A stretch of 47,732 nt of DNA from Pseudomonas syringae (GTDB lineage Bacteria; Pseudomonadota; Gammaproteobacteria; Pseudomonadales; Pseudomonadaceae): positions 1-47,732 of the forward strand of contig NZ_WKCB01000043.1 of NCBI RefSeq assembly GCF_021606685.1, in the 5' to 3' direction. This document shows, piece after piece, positions 25,923 through 33,117 of the stretch. The position numbers and the translations under genes are program-made. The notes below the pieces were generated by a model that worked only from the letters and a program-made list of their open reading frames with translations, was not told the origin of the DNA and searched no databases. Positions within the stretch are counted from its first letter, which is position 1. Each line of letters begins with the position of its first letter.

Positions 25923-25948
25923 ATGCCCGGCTTGCCGGGCATTTTTTT
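25923..25948 (+). terminator. Intrinsic terminator of glnK-amtB
   Basis: ATGCCCGGC pairs with GCCGGGCAT, followed by seven T residues, 15 bases after the amtB stop. Confidence 0.93.
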
Positions 25949-26066
25949 GCCTGGCGTTTGTCAGTGGTAAGACGCGGTAACGGTTTTTGTACCCAGTTTG
26001 TGAGCGGGCGCACGCGGTACTTTCAGGCATGCGAATGTCTTACAGGCACGTGGGCGTATTCGGCAC

Positions 26067-26094
26067 TTTGTTTTTTCCCAGAGCGCGCTAGAAT
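26067..26094 (+). promoter_or_regulatory. Candidate sigma-70 promoter of yjbQ
   Basis: TTTGTT (26067-26072), 16 bases, then TAGAAT (26089-26094). The -10 is bracketed by GCGCGC on the left and GCGCGC on the right. The start would fall about 18 bases before the ATG. Confidence 0.5.
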
Positions 26095-26118
26095 GCGCGC
26101 CGATGGGCGGAGAACTGT

Positions 26119-26544
26119 ATGTGGCAACAGACCCTGATTACCCTGCGGGCCAAGCCCCGGGGCTTTCACCTGGTGACAGACGAGTTACTGGCCGGCTTGC
26201 CTGAGTTGAAGGCTTGTCGCGTAGGCCTGTTGCATTTGTGGCTGCAGCACACCTCGGCCTCGTTGACGGTCAACGAGAATGCCGACCCGGCGGTTCGCCG
26301 TGACTTCGAGCGTTTCTTCAATTCACTGGTGCCGCAAGGCCAGGCAGGACTGGAGCACAACGACGAAGGCCCGGATGATCTGCCGGCGCACTTCAAGGCC
26401 AGCCTCCTGGGCTGCCAGCTGAGTTTGCCGGTGAAGGCCGGCCGCTTGGCGATGGGGACCTGGCAAGGTGTTTATCTGGGCGAGCACCGTGATCATGGCG
26501 GTGCTCGTAAAGTCCTCGCCACTCTGCACGGTGATGGGGCATAA
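26119..26544 (+). CDS. yjbQ: YjbQ family protein
   Basis: The 141-residue protein belongs to the UPF0047/YjbQ family: LHLWLQHTSASLTVNENADP near residues 40-59, a conserved HNDEGPDDLPAHFKASLLG, and GTWQGVYLGEHRDHGG near the C-terminus. Members have been linked to weak thiamine-phosphate synthase activity, but the physiological role is unclear. GGAG lies seven bases before the ATG. An 18-base palindrome immediately follows the stop, separating it from sutA. Confidence 0.88.
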   Translation: MWQQTLITLRAKPRGFHLVTDELLAGLPELKACRVGLLHLWLQHTSASLTVNENADPAVRRDFERFFNSLVPQGQAGLEHNDEGPDDLPAHFKASLLGCQLSLPVKAGRLAMGTWQGVYLGEHRDHGGARKVLATLHGDGA

Positions 26545-26545
26545 G

Positions 26546-26576
26546 CCACTGGTTAACCAGTGGACGTTGATTTTTT
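26546..26576 (+). terminator. Palindrome and T run after yjbQ
   Basis: CCACTGGTTAACCAGTGG is a perfect 18-base palindrome beginning two bases after the yjbQ stop. Six T residues (26571-26576) come after a further seven bases. It may be a weak terminator of yjbQ or an operator for the sutA promoter 22 bases downstream. Confidence 0.5.
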
Positions 26577-26585
26577 CCGGCAACC

Positions 26586-26613
26586 TCGACAGAGGGCGAA
26601 GCTGGGCTATAAC
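26586..26613 (+). promoter_or_regulatory. Candidate sigma-70 promoter of sutA
   Basis: TCGACA (26586-26591), 16 bases, then TATAAC (26608-26613). Each hexamer matches consensus at five of six positions. Transcription would begin about 26 bases before the ATG. Confidence 0.6.
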
Positions 26614-26645
26614 TAATCTGCTTTTCGCAAGTCATGAGGTAGAAC

Positions 26646-26972
26646 ATGAGCGACGATGATCTGGAAAACGACGAACTCGAAGTAGGTGACGAAGACGACA
26701 CCGAAGAAGGTCTTGAAGCGGCGGCGGAAGACGTTGCTGACGACGACGGTGGCGATGATGCGCCTGCTCCTGCTGCCAAGGGCAAGGCCAAGGCTGCCGT
26801 GTCGGTAGACGAACTGCCGAGTGTTGAGGCCAAGAACAAAGAGCGCGATGCGCTGGCCCGTGCGATGGAAGAATTCCTCGCCAAAGGCGGCAAAGTGCAG
26901 GAAGTCGAGGCCAATGTGGTGGCAGACCCACCTAAGAAGCCAGACAACAAGTACGGCAGCCGACCTATCTGA
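26646..26972 (+). CDS. sutA: SutA, slow-growth RNA polymerase-binding regulator
   Basis: The 108-residue protein has a very acidic, probably disordered N-terminal half (DDDLENDELEVGDEDDTEEG). A helical middle follows (AKNKERDALARAMEEFLAKG), then a conserved tail ADPPKKPDNKYGSRPI. This matches Pseudomonas SutA, which binds RNA polymerase and aids transcription of ribosomal and maintenance genes in slow or arrested cells. The assignment rests on overall pattern and position next to amtB/yjbQ. It has its own likely promoter, and an intrinsic terminator follows. Confidence 0.85.
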   Translation: MSDDDLENDELEVGDEDDTEEGLEAAAEDVADDDGGDDAPAPAAKGKAKAAVSVDELPSVEAKNKERDALARAMEEFLAKGGKVQEVEANVVADPPKKPDNKYGSRPI

Positions 26973-26994
26973 GGTCAGTCACCCGCTTGTAGGA

Positions 26995-27021
26995 AAAGCC
27001 CGCCGTCGCTGCGGGCTTTTT
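26995..27021 (+). terminator. Intrinsic terminator of sutA
   Basis: GCCCGC (26998-27003) pairs with GCGGGC (27011-27016), flanked by an A run on the left and five T residues on the right. Confidence 0.9.
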
Positions 27022-27058
27022 CATGCCTGGAATAAATTCCTCCAAGCTACTGCGGATC

Positions 27059-27155
27059 AAATGTGGGAGGGGGCTTGCCCCCGATGGCAGTGGGTCAGCC
27101 AGTACATCAGGTGACTGATACACCGCTATCGGGGGCAAGCCCCCTCCCACATTTT
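27059..27155. repeat. REPIN, copy g
   Basis: A canonical inverted REP pair lies between the sutA terminator and the 3' end of the convergent HAD hydrolase gene. Both arms are intact. Confidence 0.94.
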
Positions 27156-27180
27156 GATCTTCAGTGTTGCTGCAATAGCG

Positions 27181-27876
27181 TTACTGCCAACTACGCAGCA
27201 GCGGCGGCAACTCCTTCAGGGTGCGGATCTGTGCATCTGGATGTTTGTCTCCTTCCCACACCTTACCCGTCGGGTTGAACCACACCGCCCGCAGCCCCGC
27301 CGCTTGTGCGCCGGCAATGTCATCGCCCGGGTGGTCGCCGATATGTACCGCCGCATCGGCGTCCACGCCGCCGCGCTGCAACGCTTCTTGAAACAGGCGC
27401 GCATCCGGCTTGGCAATGCCGATATCTTCAGCGCGCAGGGCAAAGTGGAAGTAGTCCGCCAGGCCCACCCGCTGCACATCGGCATTGCCATTGGTGATAA
27501 CCCCCAGCAGAAAGTGCTGGCGCAGCGCTTTCAGCATCGGCTCGGCCTCGGGGAACACGCTGATCTGATGCCGCGCGTGAATGAACGCTTCAAAGCACAC
27601 ATCGGCCATTTCCGTGGCCTGGGGCTGTGGGTAACCGGCCTCTTCAAAGGCGTGCATCAGCACGCGGTGGCGCAACACGCTGATACGGTGCTTGAGTTCC
27701 GGATGACGCTGCAACACTTGCTGGCGCAGGCTGGCGAAATGCTCAAGCGGCAGGTCGCCGACCTTGGACGCATGGGTGGCCAGCCATTCACGCATCGACG
27801 CTTCGGCGCTGATGATGACGGGTACGTTGTCCCAGAGTGTGTCGTCCAGGTCGAAGGTGATCAGCTTGATACTCAT
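27181..27876 (-). CDS. HAD family hydrolase
   Basis: The 231-residue phosphatase-like protein has motif I ITFDLDDTLWDN (residues 5-16), a helical cap, motif II VITNGN, motif III lysine in AKPDARLF and motif IV HIGDHPGDDIAGAQAAGL. This order is that of HAD subfamily IA (YigB-like) enzymes, several of which dephosphorylate flavin mononucleotide or small phosphoesters. The substrate is unknown. The ATG at 27876 overlaps the xerC stop in an ATGA, so translation is coupled to xerC. The frame open to 28206 is only the shadow of xerC. Confidence 0.9.
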   Translation of the reverse strand: MSIKLITFDLDDTLWDNVPVIISAEASMREWLATHASKVGDLPLEHFASLRQQVLQRHPELKHRISVLRHRVLMHAFEEAGYPQPQATEMADVCFEAFIHARHQISVFPEAEPMLKALRQHFLLGVITNGNADVQRVGLADYFHFALRAEDIGIAKPDARLFQEALQRGGVDADAAVHIGDHPGDDIAGAQAAGLRAVWFNPTGKVWEGDKHPDAQIRTLKELPPLLRSWQ

Positions 27877-28772
27877 GAGTCGCCGCCCTTGATGCGTTTG
27901 GCCCGTGGATGGGCGCTGTCGTACACCGTTGCCAGGTGTTGGAAGTCCAGATGGGTATAGATCTGCGTGGTCTTGATGTCGGAGTGGCCGAGCAGTTCCT
28001 GCACGGCGCGCAGGTCCTGGGACGATTCGAGCATATGGCTGGCAAAGGAGTGCCGCAGCATATGCGGGTGCAGGTTCTGCCCCAGTTCGCGTTCGCCGGC
28101 AGCCTTGACCCGCACCTGAATGGCCCGTGGCCCAAGCCGTCGGCCTTGCTGGCTGACAAACACCGCATCGTCTGCCGGGTTGGTCAGAAGGCGCAGTGGC
28201 AGCCACAGTTGCAAGGCCTCACGCGCCTTCCTGCCCACCGGCAGCACGCGGGTCTTGCTGCCCTTGCCGAGCACTTGCACCAGGCCGTCCGCCAGGTCCA
28301 ACTGGTCCAGGTTCAGGCCGGTAAGCTCCGACAGGCGCAGGCCCGATGAATAGAACAGTTCGAGGATCGCCTGATCGCGGTGGGCGAGGAAGTCGTCCTC
28401 CACCGCACCGTCCAGCAGTTGCAGGGCGCGGTCGGTGTCCAGGGTCTTGGGCAGGCGCCGCTCGCCTTTGGGCGGCGACAGACCGTTGGCCGGGTCGTGG
28501 TCGCACAGGCCTTCACGGTTCAGGTAGTGGTAGAGGCCGCGTACCGCCGACAGCAGGCGCGACAGGCTGCGCGAGGATTGGCCCGCCTGGTGCAGGCGCG
28601 CGACCAGGCTGCGCAGGCTCTGGATATCCAGGGCCTTCCAGCTGGTGATCTGCTGTTTTTCGCAGTACGCCAGCACCTTGTTCAAGTCCCGTCGATAGGC
28701 TTCCAAAGTATGGGGCGACACCTGGCGCTCATTGCGCAGGTGAGCGCAGTAAGCGTCCAGTTGCCGTTCCAT
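27873..28772 (-). CDS. xerC: Site-specific tyrosine recombinase XerC
   Basis: The 299-residue recombinase has an N-terminal SAM-like core-binding domain (LDAYCAHLRNERQVSPHTLEAY) and catalytic residues in SSGLRLSELTGL (Arg), HPHMLRHSFASHML (His and Arg), LGHSDIKTTQIYTH (His and the nucleophile Tyr). With XerD it resolves chromosome dimers at dif. It sits in the conserved lysA-dapF-DUF484-xerC-HAD order, two bases after DUF484 and overlapping the HAD gene by four. Confidence 0.96.
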   Translation of the reverse strand: MERQLDAYCAHLRNERQVSPHTLEAYRRDLNKVLAYCEKQQITSWKALDIQSLRSLVARLHQAGQSSRSLSRLLSAVRGLYHYLNREGLCDHDPANGLSPPKGERRLPKTLDTDRALQLLDGAVEDDFLAHRDQAILELFYSSGLRLSELTGLNLDQLDLADGLVQVLGKGSKTRVLPVGRKAREALQLWLPLRLLTNPADDAVFVSQQGRRLGPRAIQVRVKAAGERELGQNLHPHMLRHSFASHMLESSQDLRAVQELLGHSDIKTTQIYTHLDFQHLATVYDSAHPRAKRIKGGDS

Positions 28773-28774
28773 GG

Positions 28775-29491
28775 CTAGCGTACCGCGCGCAGGGCGGTGG
28801 TGAAGCGTGGCAGTACGCGGCCCAGCACTTCGGCGATGTAGGTCAGGAACAAGGTGCCCACCGAGCTTTTGTAGTGCGCAGGATCCCGGCTGGCGATTGC
28901 CAGTACGCCGTGCAGGCCTTGATGGCTGAGGGCGACCACGGCGGTCGAGCCGATCTGCTTGCGCTGTTCGGCACCGAACAGGAAGTCCAGTTCATGCTCG
29001 CGCAAGGTGCCGCTGATGGTCTTGCCTTCGGACAACAAGCCGCCGATGGCGGTCTGTGCGTCGCTGCCGCTGACCCAGCGGCCCACCGGCATCGGGTTGT
29101 CGCTGAACAGGATCAGGCTGACAAAGGGCACCTGGAAGTCCTGGCGCAGGCTGTCTTCCACAGCGATCACCGTTTCTTCCAGGCTGGTGGCGTCCATCAG
29201 GGTAAGGATCAGGCGGCGGGTCTTGTCGAACAGGCGGTCGTTGTCACGGGCGACATCCATCAGCTGCGAGAGCCGGTGGCGCATTTCGATGTTGCGCTCG
29301 CGCAGGATCTTCATCTGCCGCTCCACCAGCGACACGGTGTCGCCGCGCTGGTGGGGGATGCGCAGGGCCGGCAGCAGTTCTTCGTGCTCGACGAAGAAGT
29401 CCGGATTAGCCTCAAGGTACGCCGCGACAGCAGCGGCCTCCAGACTTTCGCTTGGGGTTGCTTGGGCGGGTACTTGAGGCTTATCGGTCAT
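28775..29491 (-). CDS. DUF484 family protein
   Basis: The 238-residue DUF484 (YigA) protein starts with AAVAAYLEANPDFFVEHEEL, a short coiled coil (SLVERQMKILRERNIEMRHR), and ends in a GAF-like domain (VSGSDAQTAIGGLLSEGKT, then LASRDPAHYKSS-like variant AIASRDPAHYKSSVGTLFL). Its biochemical role is unknown. The GAF fold suggests ligand sensing. It is conserved between dapF and xerC in gammaproteobacteria. It lies 13 bases after dapF and 2 bases before xerC, so it belongs to this operon. Confidence 0.9.
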   Translation of the reverse strand: MTDKPQVPAQATPSESLEAAAVAAYLEANPDFFVEHEELLPALRIPHQRGDTVSLVERQMKILRERNIEMRHRLSQLMDVARDNDRLFDKTRRLILTLMDATSLEETVIAVEDSLRQDFQVPFVSLILFSDNPMPVGRWVSGSDAQTAIGGLLSEGKTISGTLREHELDFLFGAEQRKQIGSTAVVALSHQGLHGVLAIASRDPAHYKSSVGTLFLTYIAEVLGRVLPRFTTALRAVR

Positions 29492-29504
29492 TAGCTTGGC
29501 TCAC

Positions 29505-30335
29505 TCATAGACGGACCTGTCCTTCGTATACACGCGAGGCCGGCCCGGTCATCAGTACCGGGTGGCCAGGGCCTGCCCATTCGATGGACAGGCGTCCACC
29601 GGGCAGGTCGATCAATAGGGGCGAATCCATCCACCCCTGGCTGATCGCGGCCACGGCAGCGGCGCAAGCACCGGTGCCGCAGGCCTGGGTTTCGCCGGCG
29701 CCGCGCTCCCACACGCGCAATTGCGCGCGGGAACGGTCGATCACCTGCAGGAAGCCCACGTTGACCCGTGCCGGAAAGCGCGGGTGGTGTTCGATCTTGG
29801 GCCCCAATTCATGCACGGGCGCGTTGTTGATGTCGTTGACCCGCAGTACCGCATGGGGGTTGCCCATGGACACGGCGGCGATGTCGACGTTTTTGCCGTC
29901 GACGTCCAGCGCATAGCTCGCAGCTTGCTCGGTGGCCTGGAACGGAATATCCGCCGGCACCAGGCGGGGGGCGCCCATGTTGACGCTGATCTGGCCGTCG
30001 CTGCGAATATCCAGCTCGATCACGCCGCTCTTGGTTTCGACGCGGATCTGGCGCTTGGCGGTCAGGCGTTTGTCCAGCACAAAGCGTGCGAAGCAGCGCG
30101 CGCCGTTGCCGCACTGTTCCACTTCGGAGCCGTCGGAGTTGAAGATCCGATAACGGAAATCCACCTCCGGGTTGCTGGGCGCCTCGACGAGCAGCAATTG
30201 GTCGAAACCAATGCCGGTATGCCGGTCGCCCCACTGTTTGGCGTGTTTGGGCAGGATATGCGCGTGCTGGCTGACCAGGTCGAGGACCATGAAATCATTG
30301 CCCAGCCCGTGCATCTTGGTAAAACGCAGCAGCAT
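29505..30335 (-). CDS. dapF: Diaminopimelate epimerase
   Basis: The 276-residue enzyme converts LL- to meso-diaminopimelate for lysine and peptidoglycan. It begins LRFTKMHGLGNDFMVLDLV. Its two catalytic cysteines are in EQCGNGARCFARF (about residue 73) and TQACGTGACAAAVAA (about residue 218), the standard two-base epimerase pair. It follows lysA with three bases between, so the two are co-transcribed. The lysine pathway steps DapF then LysA are thus adjacent. Confidence 0.97.
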   Translation of the reverse strand: MLLRFTKMHGLGNDFMVLDLVSQHAHILPKHAKQWGDRHTGIGFDQLLLVEAPSNPEVDFRYRIFNSDGSEVEQCGNGARCFARFVLDKRLTAKRQIRVETKSGVIELDIRSDGQISVNMGAPRLVPADIPFQATEQAASYALDVDGKNVDIAAVSMGNPHAVLRVNDINNAPVHELGPKIEHHPRFPARVNVGFLQVIDRSRAQLRVWERGAGETQACGTGACAAAVAAISQGWMDSPLLIDLPGGRLSIEWAGPGHPVLMTGPASRVYEGQVRL

Positions 30336-30338
30336 GGC

Positions 30339-31586
30339 TTACTCCGGCAGCAGGCTTTCGCCAGCATACAACTCGGCTACCGTCTCGCGGCGACGCACTT
30401 CAAACGCTTGATCACCGTCCACCAGAACCTCGGCGGCGCGGCCGCGGGTGTTGTAGTTGGAACTCATGACAAACCCGTAGGCACCGGCCGAATGCACGGC
30501 CAGCAGATCGCCTTCTTCCAGGGCCAACTGACGATCCTTGGCCAGGAAATCACCGGTTTCGCAGATCGGGCCGACGATGTCGTAGGCACGGGCTTCGCTG
30601 TCGCGCGGCGTCACGGCGGTGACATTCATCCAGGCCTGGTACAGCGCCGGGCGGATCAGGTCGTTCATCGCCGCATCGACGATGGCGAAATCCTTGTGCT
30701 CGGTGTGCTTGAGGTACTCGACCTGGGTCAGCAGTACACCGGCGTTGGCGACGACATAGCGGCCCGGCTCGAACATCAGCGTCAGGTCGCGGCCCTCGAT
30801 ACGCTCGCGCACCGCTTTGATGTAGTCGGCCACCAGCGGCGGCTCTTCATCGCGATAACGCACGCCCACACCGCCACCCAGGTCGATGTGATGCAGGTAG
30901 ATGCCGCATTCGCCGAGGCGGTCGATCAGCGCCAGCAGGCGGTCCAGGGCATCCAGGAACGGCGGCAGGCTGGTCAGTTGCGAGCCGATATGGCAGTCGA
31001 CACCCAGCACTTCCAGGTTCGGCAGTTGGGCGGCACGGATGTACACGTCTTCGGCGTCAGCGATGGCGATGCCGAACTTGTTCTCTTTGAGGCCGGTTGA
31101 AATGTACGGGTGGGTGCCGGCGTCGACGTCCGGGTTGACGCGCAGGGAGATCGGCGCACGCACGCCCATCTCGGCGGCCACAACCTGCAGGCGCTCCAGC
31201 TCATCGGTGGACTCGACGTTGAAGCAATGCACGCCGACTTCCAAAGCGCGGCGCATGTCTTCGCGGCTCTTGCCGACGCCGGAAAACACGATCTTGTCAG
31301 CCTTGCCGCCAGCAGCCAGCACACGTTCCAGCTCACCACGGGACACGATGTCGAACCCGGCACCCAGGCGCGCCAGCACGTTCAGGACGCCCAGGTTGGA
31401 GTTGGCCTTGACCGCATAGCACACCAGGCTCGGGATGCCTTCCAGGGCATCGGCAAAGCTGCGGTATTGGGCTTCGATATGCGCCCGGGAGTACACGTAG
31501 GTCGGGGTACCGAAGCGCTGGGCAATCGCGGACAACGCCACGCCTTCCGCGAACAGCTCGCCGTCCCGGTAGTTAAAAGCGTCCAT
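30339..31586 (-). CDS. lysA: Diaminopimelate decarboxylase
   Basis: The 415-residue fold-type III PLP enzyme makes L-lysine from meso-diaminopimelate. PLP lysine is in VCYAVKANSNLGVL near residue 60, the glycine loop is HHIDLGGGVGVRY near 235, and the partner-subunit cysteine is in GPICETGDFLAKD near 340. It lies nine bases after the lptM stop and three before dapF, in the lptM-lysA-dapF-DUF484-xerC-HAD operon. Confidence 0.97.
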   Translation of the reverse strand: MDAFNYRDGELFAEGVALSAIAQRFGTPTYVYSRAHIEAQYRSFADALEGIPSLVCYAVKANSNLGVLNVLARLGAGFDIVSRGELERVLAAGGKADKIVFSGVGKSREDMRRALEVGVHCFNVESTDELERLQVVAAEMGVRAPISLRVNPDVDAGTHPYISTGLKENKFGIAIADAEDVYIRAAQLPNLEVLGVDCHIGSQLTSLPPFLDALDRLLALIDRLGECGIYLHHIDLGGGVGVRYRDEEPPLVADYIKAVRERIEGRDLTLMFEPGRYVVANAGVLLTQVEYLKHTEHKDFAIVDAAMNDLIRPALYQAWMNVTAVTPRDSEARAYDIVGPICETGDFLAKDRQLALEEGDLLAVHSAGAYGFVMSSNYNTRGRAAEVLVDGDQAFEVRRRETVAELYAGESLLPE

Positions 31587-31595
31587 GGGGTTCCC

Positions 31596-31763
31596 TTAGT
31601 AGGTGTCGTGCTTATGCGCTTTGGCGGGCTTTTGCGACGATTGCGCCTGTTCATTCGGGTCTTTGCTGTCATCGGGCAGGTACAGCGGGCCTTTTTGACC
31701 ACAGGCACTAACGAGGCAGGCAACCGCGACGAGCGCAGCAAGGGAAGAGATCAGGCGCTTCAT
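31596..31763 (-). CDS. lptM: LPS translocon maturation lipoprotein LptM (YifL/LppL)
   Basis: This short gene encodes 55 residues. The start MKRLISSLAALVAVACLVSA leads to the lipobox cysteine, followed by GQKGPLYLP, the conserved LptM mark. The charged tail (DDSKDPNEQAQSSQKP, then AKAHKHDTY) is low complexity. In E. coli LptM helps oxidative maturation of LptD in the LPS translocon. It heads the lysA operon in many Pseudomonas. The start and frame are supported by the lipobox and the nine-base gap to lysA. Confidence 0.92.
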   Translation of the reverse strand: MKRLISSLAALVAVACLVSACGQKGPLYLPDDSKDPNEQAQSSQKPAKAHKHDTY

Positions 31764-32001
31764 GGCGAAATCCTTGAATATGCATTAATTGCGCCCGAGT
31801 ATACCGACCACCCGCCAGCTTGCCTATGCGCTGAAATACCCGTCCGGCGGGGGTTTGCCGAGACGGTCGGGAAACGTCCTACGCTGTGCGGGGATAATTC
31901 ATTCCGTCATTCGTGATGAAATCGGTATCCTTTGCAATCAGCGGGGCTCGTCCGTATCGTGCGGCGCTTGAGCAAAACCAGACACTTTTGAGGTTGCCAC
32001 A

Positions 32002-32334
32002 ATGAGTTTGACCGAAGCCCGTTTTCACGACCTGGTGGATTCGACCCAGCAGGCGCTGGAAGATATTTTCGACGACAGCGGCCTGGACGTGGACCTGGAA
32101 AACTCGGCCGGTGTGCTGACCGTCAAGTTCGAGAACGGCACTCAATTGATCTTCAGTCGTCAGGAACCCCTGCGTCAGCTGTGGCTGGCGGCACGTTCGG
32201 GTGGTATTCACTTCGACTACGACGAAGAAAGTGGCAAGTGGCAGTGCGACAAAAGCGAAGAGCTGCTGGGTGAGATACTCGCCCGCCTGGTCCAGGAACA
32301 AGCCGGCGTCGAGCTGGACTTCGACGAGATTTAA
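32002..32334 (+). CDS. cyaY: Frataxin-like iron-sulfur cluster protein CyaY
   Basis: The 110-residue protein has the acidic first helix ARFHDLVDSTQQALEDIFDD and the beta-sheet signature GTQLIFSRQEPLRQLWLAAR, with GGIHFDYDEESGKW after it. CyaY binds iron and modulates IscS-driven cluster assembly. GAGG precedes the ATG by about 9 bases. It is divergent from lptM across 238 bases, and a small DUF1289 gene follows two bases after its stop. Confidence 0.95.
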   Translation: MSLTEARFHDLVDSTQQALEDIFDDSGLDVDLENSAGVLTVKFENGTQLIFSRQEPLRQLWLAARSGGIHFDYDEESGKWQCDKSEELLGEILARLVQEQAGVELDFDEI

Positions 32335-32336
32335 CC

Positions 32337-32555
32337 GTGACCCAACCTGCATCTGCACGCCCGCCCAAGCCGCTGTTCAGCAATGTCAGCCCGGCGGTGC
32401 CGTCACCTTGTATCAGTTTGTGTCGCCTGGACGCGCAAAAAGTCTGCCTCGGCTGCTTCCGCCACGTGGAAGACATCCGCGAATGGCGCTCTGCCGACGA
32501 CGCGCGGCGCCGGGTGATCTGCGCCGAGGCCGAGCAGCGCAGGGCGCACACCTGA
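32337..32555 (+). CDS. DUF1289 domain protein
   Basis: The 72-residue protein carries the DUF1289 cysteine pattern SPCISLCRLDAQKVCLGCFR with HVEDIREWRSADDARR after it. The four cysteines suggest a metal or Fe-S site. The function is unknown. It starts with GTG two bases after the cyaY stop, so it is translationally linked to cyaY, which fits a possible Fe-S connection (inference). A short structured leader with a terminator separates it from rnk. Confidence 0.85.
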   Translation: MTQPASARPPKPLFSNVSPAVPSPCISLCRLDAQKVCLGCFRHVEDIREWRSADDARRRVICAEAEQRRAHT

Positions 32556-32562
32556 GGTCGTC

Positions 32563-32590
32563 TTGTTTATTTGTGACGCTGTGGTAGTGT
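32563..32590 (+). promoter_or_regulatory. Weak candidate promoter before the rnk leader
   Basis: TTGTTT (32563-32568), 16 bases, then TAGTGT (32585-32590). The -10 is poor, so this is tentative. Confidence 0.3.
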
Positions 32591-32658
32591 CCGGGTACGC
32601 CTCAACTCATCGAGGCCCGTGAGAACCCCGCCTTTTTCTGGCGGGGTTTTGCTTTTTT
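32591..32658 (+). ncRNA. Candidate short leader RNA upstream of rnk
   Basis: A GCCTC/GAGGC hairpin (32599-32603 with 32612-32616) with flanking GG/CC pairs is followed at once by a strong terminator: ACCCCGCC (32625-32632) pairs with GGCGGGGT (32640-32647), then T runs. A transcript of roughly 60 bases would end here. It could be an independent small RNA or an attenuator for rnk. No database family is asserted. Confidence 0.4.
32624..32650 (+). terminator. Intrinsic terminator ahead of rnk
   Basis: AACCCCGCC pairs with GGCGGGGTT around a seven-base loop, then TTT, GC and a second run of six T residues. It ends transcription from cyaY/DUF1289 or attenuates rnk, whose ATG lies 37 bases downstream. 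Confidence 0.85.
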
Positions 32659-32686
32659 GTGCAGAAAAAAGGAGTCTGCCTGAATC

Positions 32687-33100
32687 ATGACCACCGCACC
32701 GTCCATCATCCTCACCCGCCTTGACGTGCAGCGTCTGGAGCAACTGATCGACCGCCTGGGCGACGAGACGCCTGGCGTCGAAGCGCTTCAAGCCGAACTC
32801 GACCGCGCCGAAGACGTGGTTGGCCACGATGAAGTGCCTGCGGGTGTCGTGACCATGAACTCCAGCGTGCATTGCCGTGAAGAAGGCAGTGGCAAGGACT
32901 ATCACCTGACCCTGGTCTACCCAAAAGACGCGAACGCCGACGAAGGCAAGATCTCGATCCTGGCGCCGGTAGGCAGCGCGCTGCTCGGCCTGCAGGTTGG
33001 CCAGCACATCGATTGGCCGGCGCCCGGCGGCAAGACCCTCAAGCTTGAGTTGCTGAGTGTTGAAGGCCAGCCCAAAGACGGCGGCGCTTTCTCTCTTTAA
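32687..33100 (+). CDS. rnk: Regulator of nucleoside diphosphate kinase
   Basis: The 137-residue protein has an N-terminal short coiled region (VQRLEQLIDRLGDETPGVEA) and a GreA/GreB C-terminal FKBP-like domain (HLTLVYPKDANADEGKISIL, then APVGSALLGLQVGQHIDWP). It resembles E. coli Rnk, which binds RNA polymerase but lacks the Gre cleavage coil. AAGGAG precedes the ATG by about 12 bases. It is convergent with cyaA with an 11-base gap. Confidence 0.93.
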   Translation: MTTAPSIILTRLDVQRLEQLIDRLGDETPGVEALQAELDRAEDVVGHDEVPAGVVTMNSSVHCREEGSGKDYHLTLVYPKDANADEGKISILAPVGSALLGLQVGQHIDWPAPGGKTLKLELLSVEGQPKDGGAFSL

Positions 33101-33117
33101 CAAGCGCCGCTTTAAAT
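33081..33117 (+). terminator. Hairpin spanning the rnk stop codon
   Basis: GCGGCGCTT (33081-33089) pairs with AAGCGCCGC (33102-33110), then TTTAAAT. The rnk TAA lies in the loop and the cyaA stop starts just after the stem. The T run is weak, so termination may be partial. Confidence 0.5.

Noticed and set aside
24492..26030. 512-codon frame antisense to amtB
   Set aside because: It runs through the amtB terminator and has no domain. Shadow frame.
27877..28206. N-terminal extension of the HAD hydrolase
   Set aside because: It lies inside xerC in another frame. The ATGA overlap gives the true start.
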